A program made the translations under genes and the position numbers. Positions 1 to 7,057 of a stretch of 14,185 bases of DNA are shown piece by piece. Each line of letters opens with the position of its first letter. Within the stretch, counting starts at the first letter, position 1. Source of the DNA: Pseudomonadota bacterium (GTDB lineage Bacteria > Pseudomonadota > Alphaproteobacteria > Rhizobiales > Devosiaceae); NCBI GenBank assembly GCA_023430705.1, contig JAEYZJ010000057.1:1-14185 (forward strand), written 5' to 3'. Below the pieces are notes generated by a model. That model was not told the origin of the DNA, did not search any database, and worked only from the letters and a program-made list of their open reading frames with translations.

Positions 1-776
1 AGCCCGATCAGCGTCCACATGTTGGGCGAGCGGTTGACCAGCGAGTTCCAGAACCGCCGGAAGAACGGCGCGGCGGCCCACAGCACCACCGGGGTGGCAA
101 GGATCAGCTCCAGCCAGCCCGACAGGTCCTCGCCGATCCACTCGCGCACCGGGATGCCGACCATGCCGCCCATGGCGAGGACGAGGATCGGGATCGCCAG
201 CGCCACGCTCACCCACAGCCGGCGGGTGAAATCAACGAGTTCGGGGTTCGGCCCGTCGTCGAGCGAGGCCACCATCGGCTCCAGCGCCATGCCGCAGATC
301 GGGCAGTCGCCCGGGCCGTCCCTGACGATCTCGGGATGCATCGGGCAGGTCCACTTGCTGCCCTCGGGCACGCTGGTCGGGTCGACCGGCGCCGCGCCAT
401 GCGAATGGCCGTGATGCGCATGGTCCTGATGCGCATGGTCTTGCGGGGCCGCGGCCAGATACGCCTCTGGCTCCGCCTCGAACCGCTTCTGGCAGCCCTC
501 CGAGCAGAAATAGTAGCGCGTCCCCTCGTGCTTGAGCATGTAGCGGGCCGCCGTGCGGTCCACCTGCATGCCGCACACCGGGTCGGTCGCCGTGAGGTAC
601 TTTTCCGGGTCCGCCTCGAACTTTCCCTTGCAGCCCGCCGAGCAGAAACCGATCTCGCGCCCTTCATGGGTCACGCGGTGCGGCGTCTTCTCCATGTCGA
701 CGGTCATGCCGCACACCGGGTCGCGCGTCACCGCGCCCTCGGGCCTGTGGTGGTTGTTGTGTACATGGGTGTCCAT
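1..776 (-). CDS. copA: Copper-translocating P1B-type ATPase, N-terminal part (truncated by window edge)
   Basis: This is the N-terminal 258 codons of a heavy-metal P-type ATPase; the rest lies beyond base 1. Reading leftward from ATG 776-774, the protein has two YHS metal-binding domains at residues 19-61 and 65-107. Each has DPVCGM near its start and FCS(A/E)GC further on. A His-rich linker follows (residues 112-127, repeated DHAH/HGHSH), then a heavy-metal-binding motif with CPMHPEI and CPICGMAL (144-165), and the first membrane segments (about 187-210 and 221-238). This domain order is known from copper-exporting ATPases that use YHS in place of HMA domains. A clear AGGAG lies five bases before the ATG. 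Copper is favoured because the divergent neighbour is a CueR/HmrR regulator with its operator between the genes. The catalytic DKTGT, CPC and ATP-binding parts are outside the window, so silver or another soft metal is not excluded. Confidence 0.9.
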   Translation of the reverse strand, partial: MDTHVHNNHHRPEGAVTRDPVCGMTVDMEKTPHRVTHEGREIGFCSAGCKGKFEADPEKYLTATDPVCGMQVDRTAARYMLKHEGTRYYFCSEGCQKRFEAEPEAYLAAAPQDHAHQDHAHHGHSHGAAPVDPTSVPEGSKWTCPMHPEIVRDGPGDCPICGMALEPMVASLDDGPNPELVDFTRRLWVSVALAIPILVLAMGGMVGIPVREWIGEDLSGWLELILATPVVLWAAAPFFRRFWNSLVNRSPNMWTLIG

Positions 777-951
777 GCTGGCTCCTGTCTATGGCGGAGT
801 ATAGGGACCGATCCTGCCTCGGGGCGGCCCCGCTCTGGCAGATCACTGTTGGCTTCACGCACCGTAAACTCTTCGCCGCGGTTTCGCGGCAAAGGCGCGG
901 TGCCCGCCTCCCGGTGACACGGGCCGGCGCACTCCTGTTCATGCTGGCCTT

Positions 952-982
952 GTTCTGCACCTTCCCATCATGGTAAGGTCAA
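952..982 (-). promoter_or_regulatory. CueR/HmrR-type operator and overlong-spacer promoter for the copper ATPase
   Basis: Bases 959-979 form a 21-bp inverted repeat with outer arms ACCTT and AAGGT and inner arms CCAT and ATGG; one base pair and the centre do not match. On the minus strand it lies between a -35 TTGACC (982-977) and a weak -10 CAGAAC (957-952) with a 19-bp spacer. That is the arrangement known for MerR-family activators such as CueR, which twist an overlong promoter. The promoter points toward the copper ATPase, predicting a leader of roughly 170 nt. The operator sits about 30 bp before the regulator's GTG, so it may also control the regulator. Confidence 0.85.
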
Positions 983-1011
983 GCGCAATCTTCCAACCGG
1001 GGGTACCTGCA

Positions 1012-1413
1012 GTGCAGATCGGCGAAGCCTCGCGGCTCACCGGCGTTTCCGCCAAGATGATCCGCCACTACGAGGCGATCGGGCTCATCCCGTCGGCCGA
1101 CCGGCGCGACAGCAACTATCGCGACTACGGCCATCACGACATCCACCGGCTCGGCTTCATCCGCCGCGCCCGCGACCTCGGCTTCTCGATCGACCAGATC
1201 CGCGACCTGCTCAAGCTCTGGGGCGACACGCAGCGCTCGAGCGCCGACGTCAAGGCGCTCACCCAGACCCATATCGCCGAACTCGACGCCAAGATCCGCC
1301 TCCTCGGCGAGATGCGCTCCACCCTCGCCCACCTCGCCGCCGCCTGCGACGGCGACCACCGGCCCGATTGCCCGATCATCGAGGGCCTGGCGGGCACCCA
1401 TGCCCGGCACTGA
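1012..1413 (+). CDS. hmrR: Copper-responsive MerR-family regulator (CueR/HmrR)
   Basis: This is a 133-residue MerR-family activator that senses Cu(I), Ag(I) or Au(I) and switches on copper export. The winged helix-turn-helix starts at once (QIGEASRLTGVSAKMIRHYE, residues 2-21). A dimerisation helix spans about 78-112. The C-terminal metal loop is ACDGDHRPDCPI, with Cys112 and Cys120, the same numbering as the two ligands of E. coli CueR. That match supports the GTG start at 1012, which is preceded by GGGGG. An in-frame ATG at 970 would lie inside the operator and add 14 residues the family lacks. The gene diverges from the copper ATPase, with the operator between them. Its last 14 bases overlap the next gene, so the two are probably co-translated. 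I am sure of the family and fairly sure of copper. Confidence 0.92.
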   Translation: MQIGEASRLTGVSAKMIRHYEAIGLIPSADRRDSNYRDYGHHDIHRLGFIRRARDLGFSIDQIRDLLKLWGDTQRSSADVKALTQTHIAELDAKIRLLGEMRSTLAHLAAACDGDHRPDCPIIEGLAGTHARH

Positions 1414-1798
1414 GATCGAATACCGGCTCGACTGCTTCCCGTCGGACAGCCAGCTCGCACAGATCTGGCAGCCCGCCTGGGGCAGCCCGTGGACCGGCCG
1501 CCTCGCCCCCATCCTCGAGCGCAGCCTCGTCCACGTCTGCGCCTGGGAGGCCGGGGAACTGGTCGGCTTCGTCAACGTCGCCTGGGACGGCGGCGTCCAC
1601 GCCTTCCTGCTCGACACCACTGTCGCCATCACCCACCAGCGCCGGGGCATCGCAAGGGAGATGGTCCGCCTCGCCGCCGAGGCCGCGCGCCTCCGCGGCG
1701 CCCAGTGGCTGCACGTCGACTACGAACAGGGGCTCGACGGGTTCTACCGCGCCTGCGGCTTCGGGCCGACGTCGGCAGGCCTGATGAAGCTGGCCTGA
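1400..1798 (+). CDS. GNAT-family N-acetyltransferase
   Basis: This is a 132-residue protein with the GNAT fold, which transfers acetyl from acetyl-CoA to an amine. The acetyl-CoA pyrophosphate-binding loop is visible as QRRGIA (residues 80-85) after the strand LLDTTVAI. The C-terminal GNAT pattern FYRACGF is at 115-121. The substrate cannot be told from sequence. The ATG lies inside the last codons of the copper regulator, a 14-base overlap in another frame. No independent Shine-Dalgarno is evident, which suggests translational coupling. This linkage does not prove a copper function; many small GNAT proteins ride along in operons. A convergent aldehyde dehydrogenase gene ends 67 bases downstream. 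Confidence 0.85.
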   Translation: MPGTEIEYRLDCFPSDSQLAQIWQPAWGSPWTGRLAPILERSLVHVCAWEAGELVGFVNVAWDGGVHAFLLDTTVAITHQRRGIAREMVRLAAEAARLRGAQWLHVDYEQGLDGFYRACGFGPTSAGLMKLA

Positions 1799-1865
1799 CC
1801 CGGCTCACCGCCTCGGCAACAATCCCCCGTCATGCCCGGGCTTCCCTCATCGGAACAGCGCTCAG

Positions 1866-3338
1866 CTAGACGCTCAGGCAGAGATACTTGATGTCGAGAT
1901 ACTCCTCGATCCCGTACTTGGACCCCTCGCGCCCGTGCCCGGACTGCTTGATCCCGCCGAACGGGGCGAGCTCGGTCGAGATCAGCCCGGTGTTGATCCC
2001 CACCATGCCATAGTCGAGCGCCTCGGCCACCCGGAACACCCGGCTGAGGTCCGTGGCGTAGAAATAGGACGCGAGGCCGAACTCCGTGGCGTTGGCGAGT
2101 TCGATCACCTCCTCCACCGTTTCGAAACGGAACAGCGGGGCGAGCGGACCGAACGTCTCCTCGCGCGCCAGTACCATCTCGGCAGTCGCGTCGGCGATGA
2201 CGGTGGGCTCGAAGAACAGCCCGTCCCGGCGCCGGCCGCCGGTGAGCAGCCGCCCACCCTTGCGCAGCGCGTCGGTCAGGTGCCGCTCGACCTTCTCGAC
2301 CGCCTTTTCGTCGATCAGCGGCCCGGTGGTGACGCCCTCGGCGAATCCGTCGCCCACCCTGAGCTTGCCCACCGCCGCCGTCAGCTTTTCGGCGAAGGCC
2401 TCGTAGACGCCGGCCTGCACGTAGATCCGGTTGGCGCACACGCAGGTCTGGCCGTTGTTGCGGTACTTCGACACCATCGCCCCCTCGACCGCCGCATCGA
2501 GGTCGGCGTCGTCGAAGACGATGAACGGCGCGTTGCCGCCCAGTTCGAGCCCGAGCCGCTTCACCTGGTCGGCCGCCTGCCGCATCAGGATGCGGCCGAC
2601 CTCGGTCGAGCCGGTGAAGCTCACCTTCCGCACGGTCTCGTTGGCGCAGAACTCCTTGCCGAGGTCGGACGAGTGCGTCGAGGGCAACAGGTTGAACAGC
2701 CCCGCCGGCAGCCCCGCCCGCTCGGCCAGCACCGCGAGCGCGATCGCCGACAGCGGCGTCTCGGCCGCCGGCTTGCTCACCACCGCGCAGCCCGCCGCCA
2801 GGGCCGGCGCGAGCTTGCGCGCCAGCATCGAGTTGGGAAAGTTCCACGGCGTGATCGTCGCCACCACGCCCACGGGCTGCTTGATGACGATGATTCGCTT
2901 GTCGTCCTGGTGGCCGGGGATGGTGTCGCCATAGACGCGCTTGGCCTCCTCGCCGAACCATTCGACATAGCTCGCCCCGTAGAGCACCTCGCCGCGCGCT
3001 TCCGCGACCGGCTTGCCCTGCTCGGCAGTCATGATCGCGGCGAGATCGTCGGCGTTCTCGACCATCAGGTCATAGAGCCGGCGCAGCACCGCGGCGCGCG
3101 CCTTGCCGGTCCTGGCCCGCCACTCGGCCTGCGCCACCCGCGCCGCCTCGATCGCGAGCTTGGCCTCGGCCACCCCGCAGTTGGGCAGCACCGCCAGCAC
3201 CGCGCCGGTCGATGGGTTCGTCACCTCGAACGTCGTGCCGTTCTCCGCCGTCTCGATCCAGCGGCCGCCGATATAGGCGGCGGCCCGCAGTAGCGAGCGG
3301 TCAGCCAGGTGGGCATTCAGCGCGTCGGTGATCGGCAT
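1866..3338 (-). CDS. gabD: NAD(P)-dependent aldehyde dehydrogenase, succinate-semialdehyde dehydrogenase (GabD) type
   Basis: This is a 490-residue soluble aldehyde dehydrogenase, the family's usual length, oxidising an aldehyde to its acid. It has TPWNFP with Asn166, the cofactor lysine in SKPAAETP (Lys189), the FTGSTEVG glycine motif (241-248), the general base Glu265 in LELGGN, and the nucleophile Cys299 in GQTCVCANR. The CVC motif and the C-terminal EYLDIKYLCLSV strongly resemble GabD. ATG 3338-3336 is chosen because AAGGAG lies seven bases upstream; an in-frame extension to 3464 has no such site and runs into the divergent gene. GabD normally makes succinate from succinate semialdehyde. 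The sugar-acid genes around it make alpha-ketoglutarate semialdehyde or lactaldehyde oxidation real alternatives, since close GabD relatives do these jobs. The family is sure; the substrate is not. Confidence 0.9.
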   Translation of the reverse strand: MPITDALNAHLADRSLLRAAAYIGGRWIETAENGTTFEVTNPSTGAVLAVLPNCGVAEAKLAIEAARVAQAEWRARTGKARAAVLRRLYDLMVENADDLAAIMTAEQGKPVAEARGEVLYGASYVEWFGEEAKRVYGDTIPGHQDDKRIIVIKQPVGVVATITPWNFPNSMLARKLAPALAAGCAVVSKPAAETPLSAIALAVLAERAGLPAGLFNLLPSTHSSDLGKEFCANETVRKVSFTGSTEVGRILMRQAADQVKRLGLELGGNAPFIVFDDADLDAAVEGAMVSKYRNNGQTCVCANRIYVQAGVYEAFAEKLTAAVGKLRVGDGFAEGVTTGPLIDEKAVEKVERHLTDALRKGGRLLTGGRRRDGLFFEPTVIADATAEMVLAREETFGPLAPLFRFETVEEVIELANATEFGLASYFYATDLSRVFRVAEALDYGMVGINTGLISTELAPFGGIKQSGHGREGSKYGIEEYLDIKYLCLSV

Positions 3339-3385
3339 CCCAAAACTCCTTTGTCCAGAAAGGCCTGAGCCTCCCCGCATACAAC

Positions 3386-3399
3386 GCAAGTGCTCTTGC
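3386..3399. promoter_or_regulatory. Candidate operator between the dehydrogenase and lactonase genes
   Basis: A short inverted repeat, GCAAG-N4-CTTGC, lies in the 115-base gap between the two divergent genes. Its position suits a shared operator, but the arms are only five bases and no second copy was noticed. This is a weak call. Confidence 0.25.
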
Positions 3400-3453
3400 C
3401 CGGCTCCCGAACTTCCGCTTGGATGCGCGGCAAAACACCAAGGGAGGGGCTGC

Positions 3454-4362
3454 ATGGCCGGCATCTACGAGCATCACGAAAAGGACTTCGTCCATCTGGT
3501 CCAGGGGAGCGCCAAGCTCGAGACCCTGTATTCGGACTGCCGCTGGGCCGAAGGCCCGGTCTGGTTCGGCGATGCCAACCAGCTGGTCTGGTCCGACATT
3601 CCCAACAACCGCCTGATGCGCTGGACGCCCGACGGCGGCGCCTCGGTCTTCCGTCATAACTCCAACTACATCAACGGCAACACGCGTGACCGCGAGGGCC
3701 GGCTCGTGTCCTGCTCGCATGGCGGGCGCAACGTCGTGCGCACCGAGCTCGACGGCACCATCACCGTGCTTGCCGACCAGTATCGGGGCGGCCGGCTCAA
3801 CGCCCCCAACGACGTCGTCGTCAAGTCCGACGGCACCATCTGGTTCACCGACCCGGGCTACGGCATCCTCTCCGACTACGAGGGCTACAAGGGCGAGTTC
3901 GAGCAGGACGGCTGCTACGTCTTCCGCCTCGATCCGGCCACCGGCGAGCTCACCGTCGTCATCGATGATTTCGTGCGCCCCAACGGCATCGCCTTCTCGC
4001 CCGACGAGTCGATCCTTTATGTCGCCGACAGCGGCTTCAGCCACGGGGCCGACCTGCCGCGCCACATCCGCGCCTTCGACGTGCGCGCCGACAATACCGT
4101 GGGGAACGGGCGGGTGCTGATCACCACCGATGTCGGCCTGCCCGACGGCTTCCGCCTCGATGACCGCGGCAATATCTGGACCTCGGCCGGCGACGGCGTC
4201 CACTGCTACAGCCCCTCGGGCGTCCTTCTCGGCAAGATTCTCACGCCCGACGGCGTCGCCAATGTCGAGTTCGGCGGTCCCCGCCGCAATCGCCTGTTCA
4301 TCTGCGCCACCCAGAGCCTGCACAGCGTCTATCTGGCGGTGAACGGCGCGCGGCGGCCCTGA
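3454..4362 (+). CDS. SMP-30/gluconolactonase-family sugar lactonase
   Basis: This is a 302-residue six-bladed beta-propeller enzyme of the SMP-30/gluconolactonase/LRE family, which opens aldonolactones with a bound divalent metal. The family's metal and catalytic positions can be placed at Glu33 in WAEGPVWF, Asn119 in NAPNDVVV, Asn177 in RPNGIAFSPD and Asp231 in LPDGF. The motifs DGTIWFTDPGYG (126-137) and ILYVADSG (187-194) are typical. No signal peptide is seen, so it should be cytoplasmic. ATG 3454 follows GGGAGGGG; upstream in-frame starts would overlap the divergent gene's leader. Next to a sugar-acid pathway it could hydrolyse the lactone made by a sugar dehydrogenase, for example a fucono-, rhamnono- or arabinonolactone. 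The exact lactone cannot be read from sequence. Confidence 0.9.
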   Translation: MAGIYEHHEKDFVHLVQGSAKLETLYSDCRWAEGPVWFGDANQLVWSDIPNNRLMRWTPDGGASVFRHNSNYINGNTRDREGRLVSCSHGGRNVVRTELDGTITVLADQYRGGRLNAPNDVVVKSDGTIWFTDPGYGILSDYEGYKGEFEQDGCYVFRLDPATGELTVVIDDFVRPNGIAFSPDESILYVADSGFSHGADLPRHIRAFDVRADNTVGNGRVLITTDVGLPDGFRLDDRGNIWTSAGDGVHCYSPSGVLLGKILTPDGVANVEFGGPRRNRLFICATQSLHSVYLAVNGARRP

Positions 4363-4386
4363 CGGCCGCCCGGGAGGGCAGCGATC

Positions 4387-4411
4387 GAGGGCCGGCCGGC
4401 GGCTGGCCCTC
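4387..4411. terminator. Hairpin between convergent genes, candidate bidirectional terminator
   Basis: An 11-bp stem (GAGGGCCGGCC with GGCTGGCCCTC, one G-U pair) closes a three-base loop. It sits between the lactonase stop and the end of the convergent Rnk-like gene. No T-run follows on either side, so the termination function is inferred from position and stem strength. Confidence 0.5.
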
Positions 4412-4419
4412 CGTTCCGG

Positions 4420-4806
4420 TCAGCCCGTGACCGACAGCACGGTCAGCACGTGCTTGCGCCCGTTCCGGTCCTGCCAGGTGATCGACTGGCCCACGTCGAG
4501 GCCGATCAGGGCCGTGCCGATCGGCGTCAGCACCGAGACCTTGCCCTCGGCGATGTCGGCTTCCGCCGGATAGACCAGCGTCACCGTCTTCTCGGCCCCG
4601 GAATCGGGCCGGTAGGTCACGGTCGAGCCCATCCGCACCACGCTCGGGGCGAGCTTGGGGGCCGGCACGACGCGGGCCCGCTCGATTTCGTAGAGCAGGT
4701 CCTCGGCGGCCTCGCTGCCGCCCGAAGTCAGCGCGATGAGGGTGCGGTGGTCGTCCTCGCTGAGGACGATCCGGGGCTTGAGGTCGTGGCGACGCATCGA
4801 TTGCAT
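4420..4806 (-). CDS. rnk: Rnk-type nucleoside diphosphate kinase regulator (GreA/GreB C-terminal domain)
   Basis: This is a 128-residue protein whose C-terminal half (about residues 55-128) is the FKBP-like domain shared with transcript-cleavage factors GreA and GreB. It includes the signature SVLTPIGTALIGLDVGQSI (91-109). The N-terminal part (about 10-50) is only a short helical region, far shorter than the GreA coiled coil that carries the cleavage-stimulating acidic tip. That is the Rnk layout. Rnk in E. coli affects nucleoside diphosphate kinase levels and can bind RNA polymerase without promoting cleavage. ATG 4806 is chosen because AAGGA lies about seven bases upstream; an earlier in-frame ATG at 4839 lacks a good site. 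The gene stands alone among metabolic genes and shows no evident link to them. Confidence 0.87.
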   Translation of the reverse strand: MQSMRRHDLKPRIVLSEDDHRTLIALTSGGSEAAEDLLYEIERARVVPAPKLAPSVVRMGSTVTYRPDSGAEKTVTLVYPAEADIAEGKVSVLTPIGTALIGLDVGQSITWQDRNGRKHVLTVLSVTG

Positions 4807-4913
4807 CGTGAATTCCTTTCGGTTTGCGAGCGTCTGCATCGGCCTTTCCGGCCTGCGACCGCTCGCTTGAATTGAGTGGATGGCGCCTTGTCTGACCCGC
4901 GGGCGTCCCGACG

Positions 4914-4937
4914 GGGTCTGGTTCTCCCCCCAGACCC
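4914..4937. other. Stem-loop in the gap between the acylphosphatase and Rnk genes
   Basis: An 8-bp perfect stem (GGGTCTGG with CCAGACCC) closes an 8-base loop. It lies downstream of the leftward dehydratase-acylphosphatase operon and upstream of the leftward rnk gene, so it could end the first transcript. There is no T-run on the minus strand. I saw no gene in 4807-5106. Confidence 0.35.
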
Positions 4938-5106
4938 GGTGGCGCTATGCGTGGGTCGTGGGGCTACAGTCCTGCGGCCGGGTTCTCCCGGCGCGGCGTC
5001 ACGATGGTGATGGTCGCAAAGCAAGACATGACTGCAATATGGGGATACCGGCGGCAAAGTCAAATCCGCGGTCATACCTACCGGCCTGCGCCGTCGCGCG
5101 GCGGTC

Positions 5107-5385
5107 TCAGCTCGTCGGCAGCGCGCTGAAGCCGCGCGGCATCGGCCCCTCGTAGGGGCCGGTGCGCACGTCGGTGACCCCCGCCGCCGGGGGCCCCGCG
5201 TTCAGTTCCATCAGCATGTGCTGGATCGCCTGCTCGTCGCCGGCGAACACCGCTTCCACCGTGCCGTCACGGCGGTTGCGCACCCAGCCGTCGAGGCCCA
5301 GCGCCAGGGCCTCGCCAGCCACGAAGGCGCGGAAACCGACGCCCTGTACCCGTCCACTGATGACCACGTGGACGGAACGGCGCAT
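5107..5385 (-). CDS. acyP: Acylphosphatase
   Basis: This is a 92-residue acylphosphatase, exactly the family's size, hydrolysing carboxyl-phosphate bonds such as those in acetyl phosphate or 1,3-bisphosphoglycerate. The phosphate-binding loop GRVQGVGFR (residues 11-19) carries the catalytic arginine (Arg19). The catalytic asparagine is Asn37 in WVRNRRDGTVE, followed by the conserved VFAGD strand. The late GPYEG loop is also present. The start codon shares one base with the stop of the upstream dehydratase gene (TGATG), so translation should be coupled. An acylphosphatase is not a known member of altronate or fuconate pathways, so this pairing is odd. It may be housekeeping that uses the operon's promoter, or may deal with acyl phosphates. 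The enzyme identity is firm. Confidence 0.92.
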   Translation of the reverse strand: MRRSVHVVISGRVQGVGFRAFVAGEALALGLDGWVRNRRDGTVEAVFAGDEQAIQHMLMELNAGPPAAGVTDVRTGPYEGPMPRGFSALPTS

Positions 5386-6938
5386 CAGAACGTCGCCCCG
5401 ATCTGCCAGGGCACGAACTCGTTGTCGCCATAGCCGAGCAGTTCGGACTTGCTCTTCTTGCCCGAGGCCACGGCGAGGATCTCGTCGAAGATCTCCTGCC
5501 CCTTGTCCTCGAGCGAGCCGCCCTCCACCACTTCGCCGCCGTTGATGTCCATGTCGTCGATCATCTTGTGGTAGATGTCCGAGTTGGTGGCGATCTTGAT
5601 CGAAGGGGTCGGCTTGCAGCCATAGGCCGAGCCGCGCCCGGTGGTGAAGCACAGGATATTGGCGCCGCCCGCCACCTGGCCTGTCGCGGAAACCGGGTCG
5701 TAGCCGGGCGTGTCCATGAAGACGAATCCCTTCTCCGTCACCGGATCGGCATAATGATACACGGCATTGAGCGGCGTTGTCCCGCCCTTTGCTGCCGCGC
5801 CCAGAGATTTCTCCAGAATTGTCGTAAGTCCGCCGAGCTTGTTGCCGGGAGATGGGTTGTTGTTCATCTCCATGTTGTTGCGCTCGGCATAGTCCTCCCA
5901 CCAGTGGATGATATCGATGAGCTTGTCGCCGACCTCGCGTGTCTTTGCGCGCCGGGTCAGGAGGTGCTCGGCCCCGTAGATCTCCGGTGTCTCCGACAGG
6001 ATCGCCGTGCCGCCGTGCCGGACGAGGATGTCGGCCGCGACGCCCAGCGCCGGGTTGGCCGTGATGCCCGAATAGCCGTCCGAGCCGCCGCACTGCAGCG
6101 CCAGCATCAGTTCGCTCGCCGGCTGCGTCGTCCGCTTGTTGGCGTTGACGATGGGCAGCATCGCCTTCACGGCTTCGACGCCGGCCTCGACGGTCTTCTT
6201 CGTGCCGCCCACTTCCTGGATCGTCATGGTGCGGAACGTCTCGTTCTCGGTCACCCCGTAGGCCTCCTTGAGCCGCGGGATCTGGAAGCCCTCGCAACCC
6301 AGCCCGACCATGATCACGCCGCCCATGTTGGGGTTGGTGGCATAGCCCCAGGTGGTCTTCTTCAAGGTGTCGAAGATCACGCCGCGATAGTCGATGACGC
6401 AGCCGTTGGCCTGCTTGAGGGCGACGATGCCGTCGATGTTGGGATAGTCCTCGAGAATGCCCGAGCGCTCGATCTCGCGTGCGATGAACCCGGCCACGGT
6501 CGTCGAGCAGTTCACCGAGGTGAGGATGCCGACATAGTTGCGCGTGCCCACCTGGCCGTTGGCGCGCTTGAAGCCCTGGAACGTCGCCCGCTCCGCCTCC
6601 GGCACGAAGTCGACCGGCACCACGCCCTCGCCGAAGGCATAGTCGCGCTCGAACGCGCCGTGCTGCTCGCCGATGGTGACGTTGTGCTCATGCATCCACT
6701 CGCCCGCCGGCACGGCTTCCTTCGCAAAGCCGATGATCTGCCCGAACTTGACGATCGGCTCGCCGGCCGCGATCGCCCTGACCGAGAACTTGTGCCCCTT
6801 GGGCACGCGCCGCACCGTGCGCACGCCCTCCGGCGTATCGGTGCCCAGGTCGAGGTTGGCGAGGGCAACGGCGACATTGTCGCTGGGATTGAGCAGCAGG
6901 GTCTTGGCGGCCGCCGGGCGGGACATGACTTCGGACAT
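5385..6938 (-). CDS. Altronate/galactarate dehydratase (UxaA/GarD) family sugar-acid dehydratase
   Basis: This is a 517-residue full-length member of the UxaA/GarD family, iron-dependent lyases that dehydrate a sugar acid to a 2-keto-3-deoxy acid. An N-terminal SAF domain (about 15-95, ending near EHNVTIG) is followed by the catalytic domain. That domain shows RANGQVGTRNYVGI (125-138), VNCSTT (142-147), MVGLGCEGFQ (210-219), LQCGGSDGYSGITANP (281-296), NPSPGNKLGG (361-370) and TTGRGSAYGC (432-441). Cysteines 144, 215 and 283 are in the conserved motifs. The end, MDINGGE...VASGKK, is closer to GarD than to UxaA. ATG 6938 fits the family; the in-frame extension to 7070 runs into the palindromes upstream. 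The nearest Shine-Dalgarno is weak (AAGAG). Candidate substrates are altronate, galactarate or, given FucU and the diketo-acid hydrolase nearby, L-fuconate. It diverges from the FCD regulator. Confidence 0.88.
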   Translation of the reverse strand: MSEVMSRPAAAKTLLLNPSDNVAVALANLDLGTDTPEGVRTVRRVPKGHKFSVRAIAAGEPIVKFGQIIGFAKEAVPAGEWMHEHNVTIGEQHGAFERDYAFGEGVVPVDFVPEAERATFQGFKRANGQVGTRNYVGILTSVNCSTTVAGFIAREIERSGILEDYPNIDGIVALKQANGCVIDYRGVIFDTLKKTTWGYATNPNMGGVIMVGLGCEGFQIPRLKEAYGVTENETFRTMTIQEVGGTKKTVEAGVEAVKAMLPIVNANKRTTQPASELMLALQCGGSDGYSGITANPALGVAADILVRHGGTAILSETPEIYGAEHLLTRRAKTREVGDKLIDIIHWWEDYAERNNMEMNNNPSPGNKLGGLTTILEKSLGAAAKGGTTPLNAVYHYADPVTEKGFVFMDTPGYDPVSATGQVAGGANILCFTTGRGSAYGCKPTPSIKIATNSDIYHKMIDDMDINGGEVVEGGSLEDKGQEIFDEILAVASGKKSKSELLGYGDNEFVPWQIGATF

Positions 6939-7035
6939 CGGGGGGCTCTTGCAAATCGTGGCATGGGGCGATGCGGAATGCCGAAACCGGGGACACCCGC
7001 CCCCGCCCGCTTGCGGCGGAAGGGCGCTCGGGCGA

Positions 7036-7057
7036 CAACCGGTTGCAATTGAATTGC
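7036..7057. promoter_or_regulatory. Two abutting palindromes in the dehydratase/regulator divergent gap
   Basis: CAACCGGTTG (7036-7045) is a perfect 10-bp palindrome. It shares its last base with GCAATTGAATTGC (7045-7057), a perfect palindrome around a central G. Both lie about 100 bases upstream of the dehydratase start and just before the regulator's start. They are candidate operators for the divergent promoter pair; no second copy was noticed in the window. Confidence 0.4.

Noticed and set aside
664..942. Possible small leader ORF on the minus strand ahead of the copper ATPase
   Set aside because: It is Arg-rich, overlaps the ATPase out of frame, has only a weak AAGG before its ATG at 942 and resembles no known protein; it looks like a chance frame in GC-rich DNA.
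970..1011. In-frame ATG at 970 as start of the copper regulator
   Set aside because: It lies inside the operator and adds 14 residues the family lacks. The GTG at 1012 puts the metal cysteines at 112 and 120 as in CueR.
1834..1841. GCCCGGGC palindrome between the converging GNAT and aldehyde dehydrogenase genes
   Set aside because: It is only eight bases with no loop and no T-run, too common in GC-rich DNA to call a terminator.
1935..3293. Long plus-strand open frame opposite the aldehyde dehydrogenase
   Set aside because: It is an antisense shadow rich in Arg, His and Gly; the minus strand carries all aldehyde dehydrogenase motifs.
3339..3464. Upstream extension of the aldehyde dehydrogenase to 3464
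   Set aside because: It would overlap the divergent lactonase start and skip the good AAGGAG before 3338.
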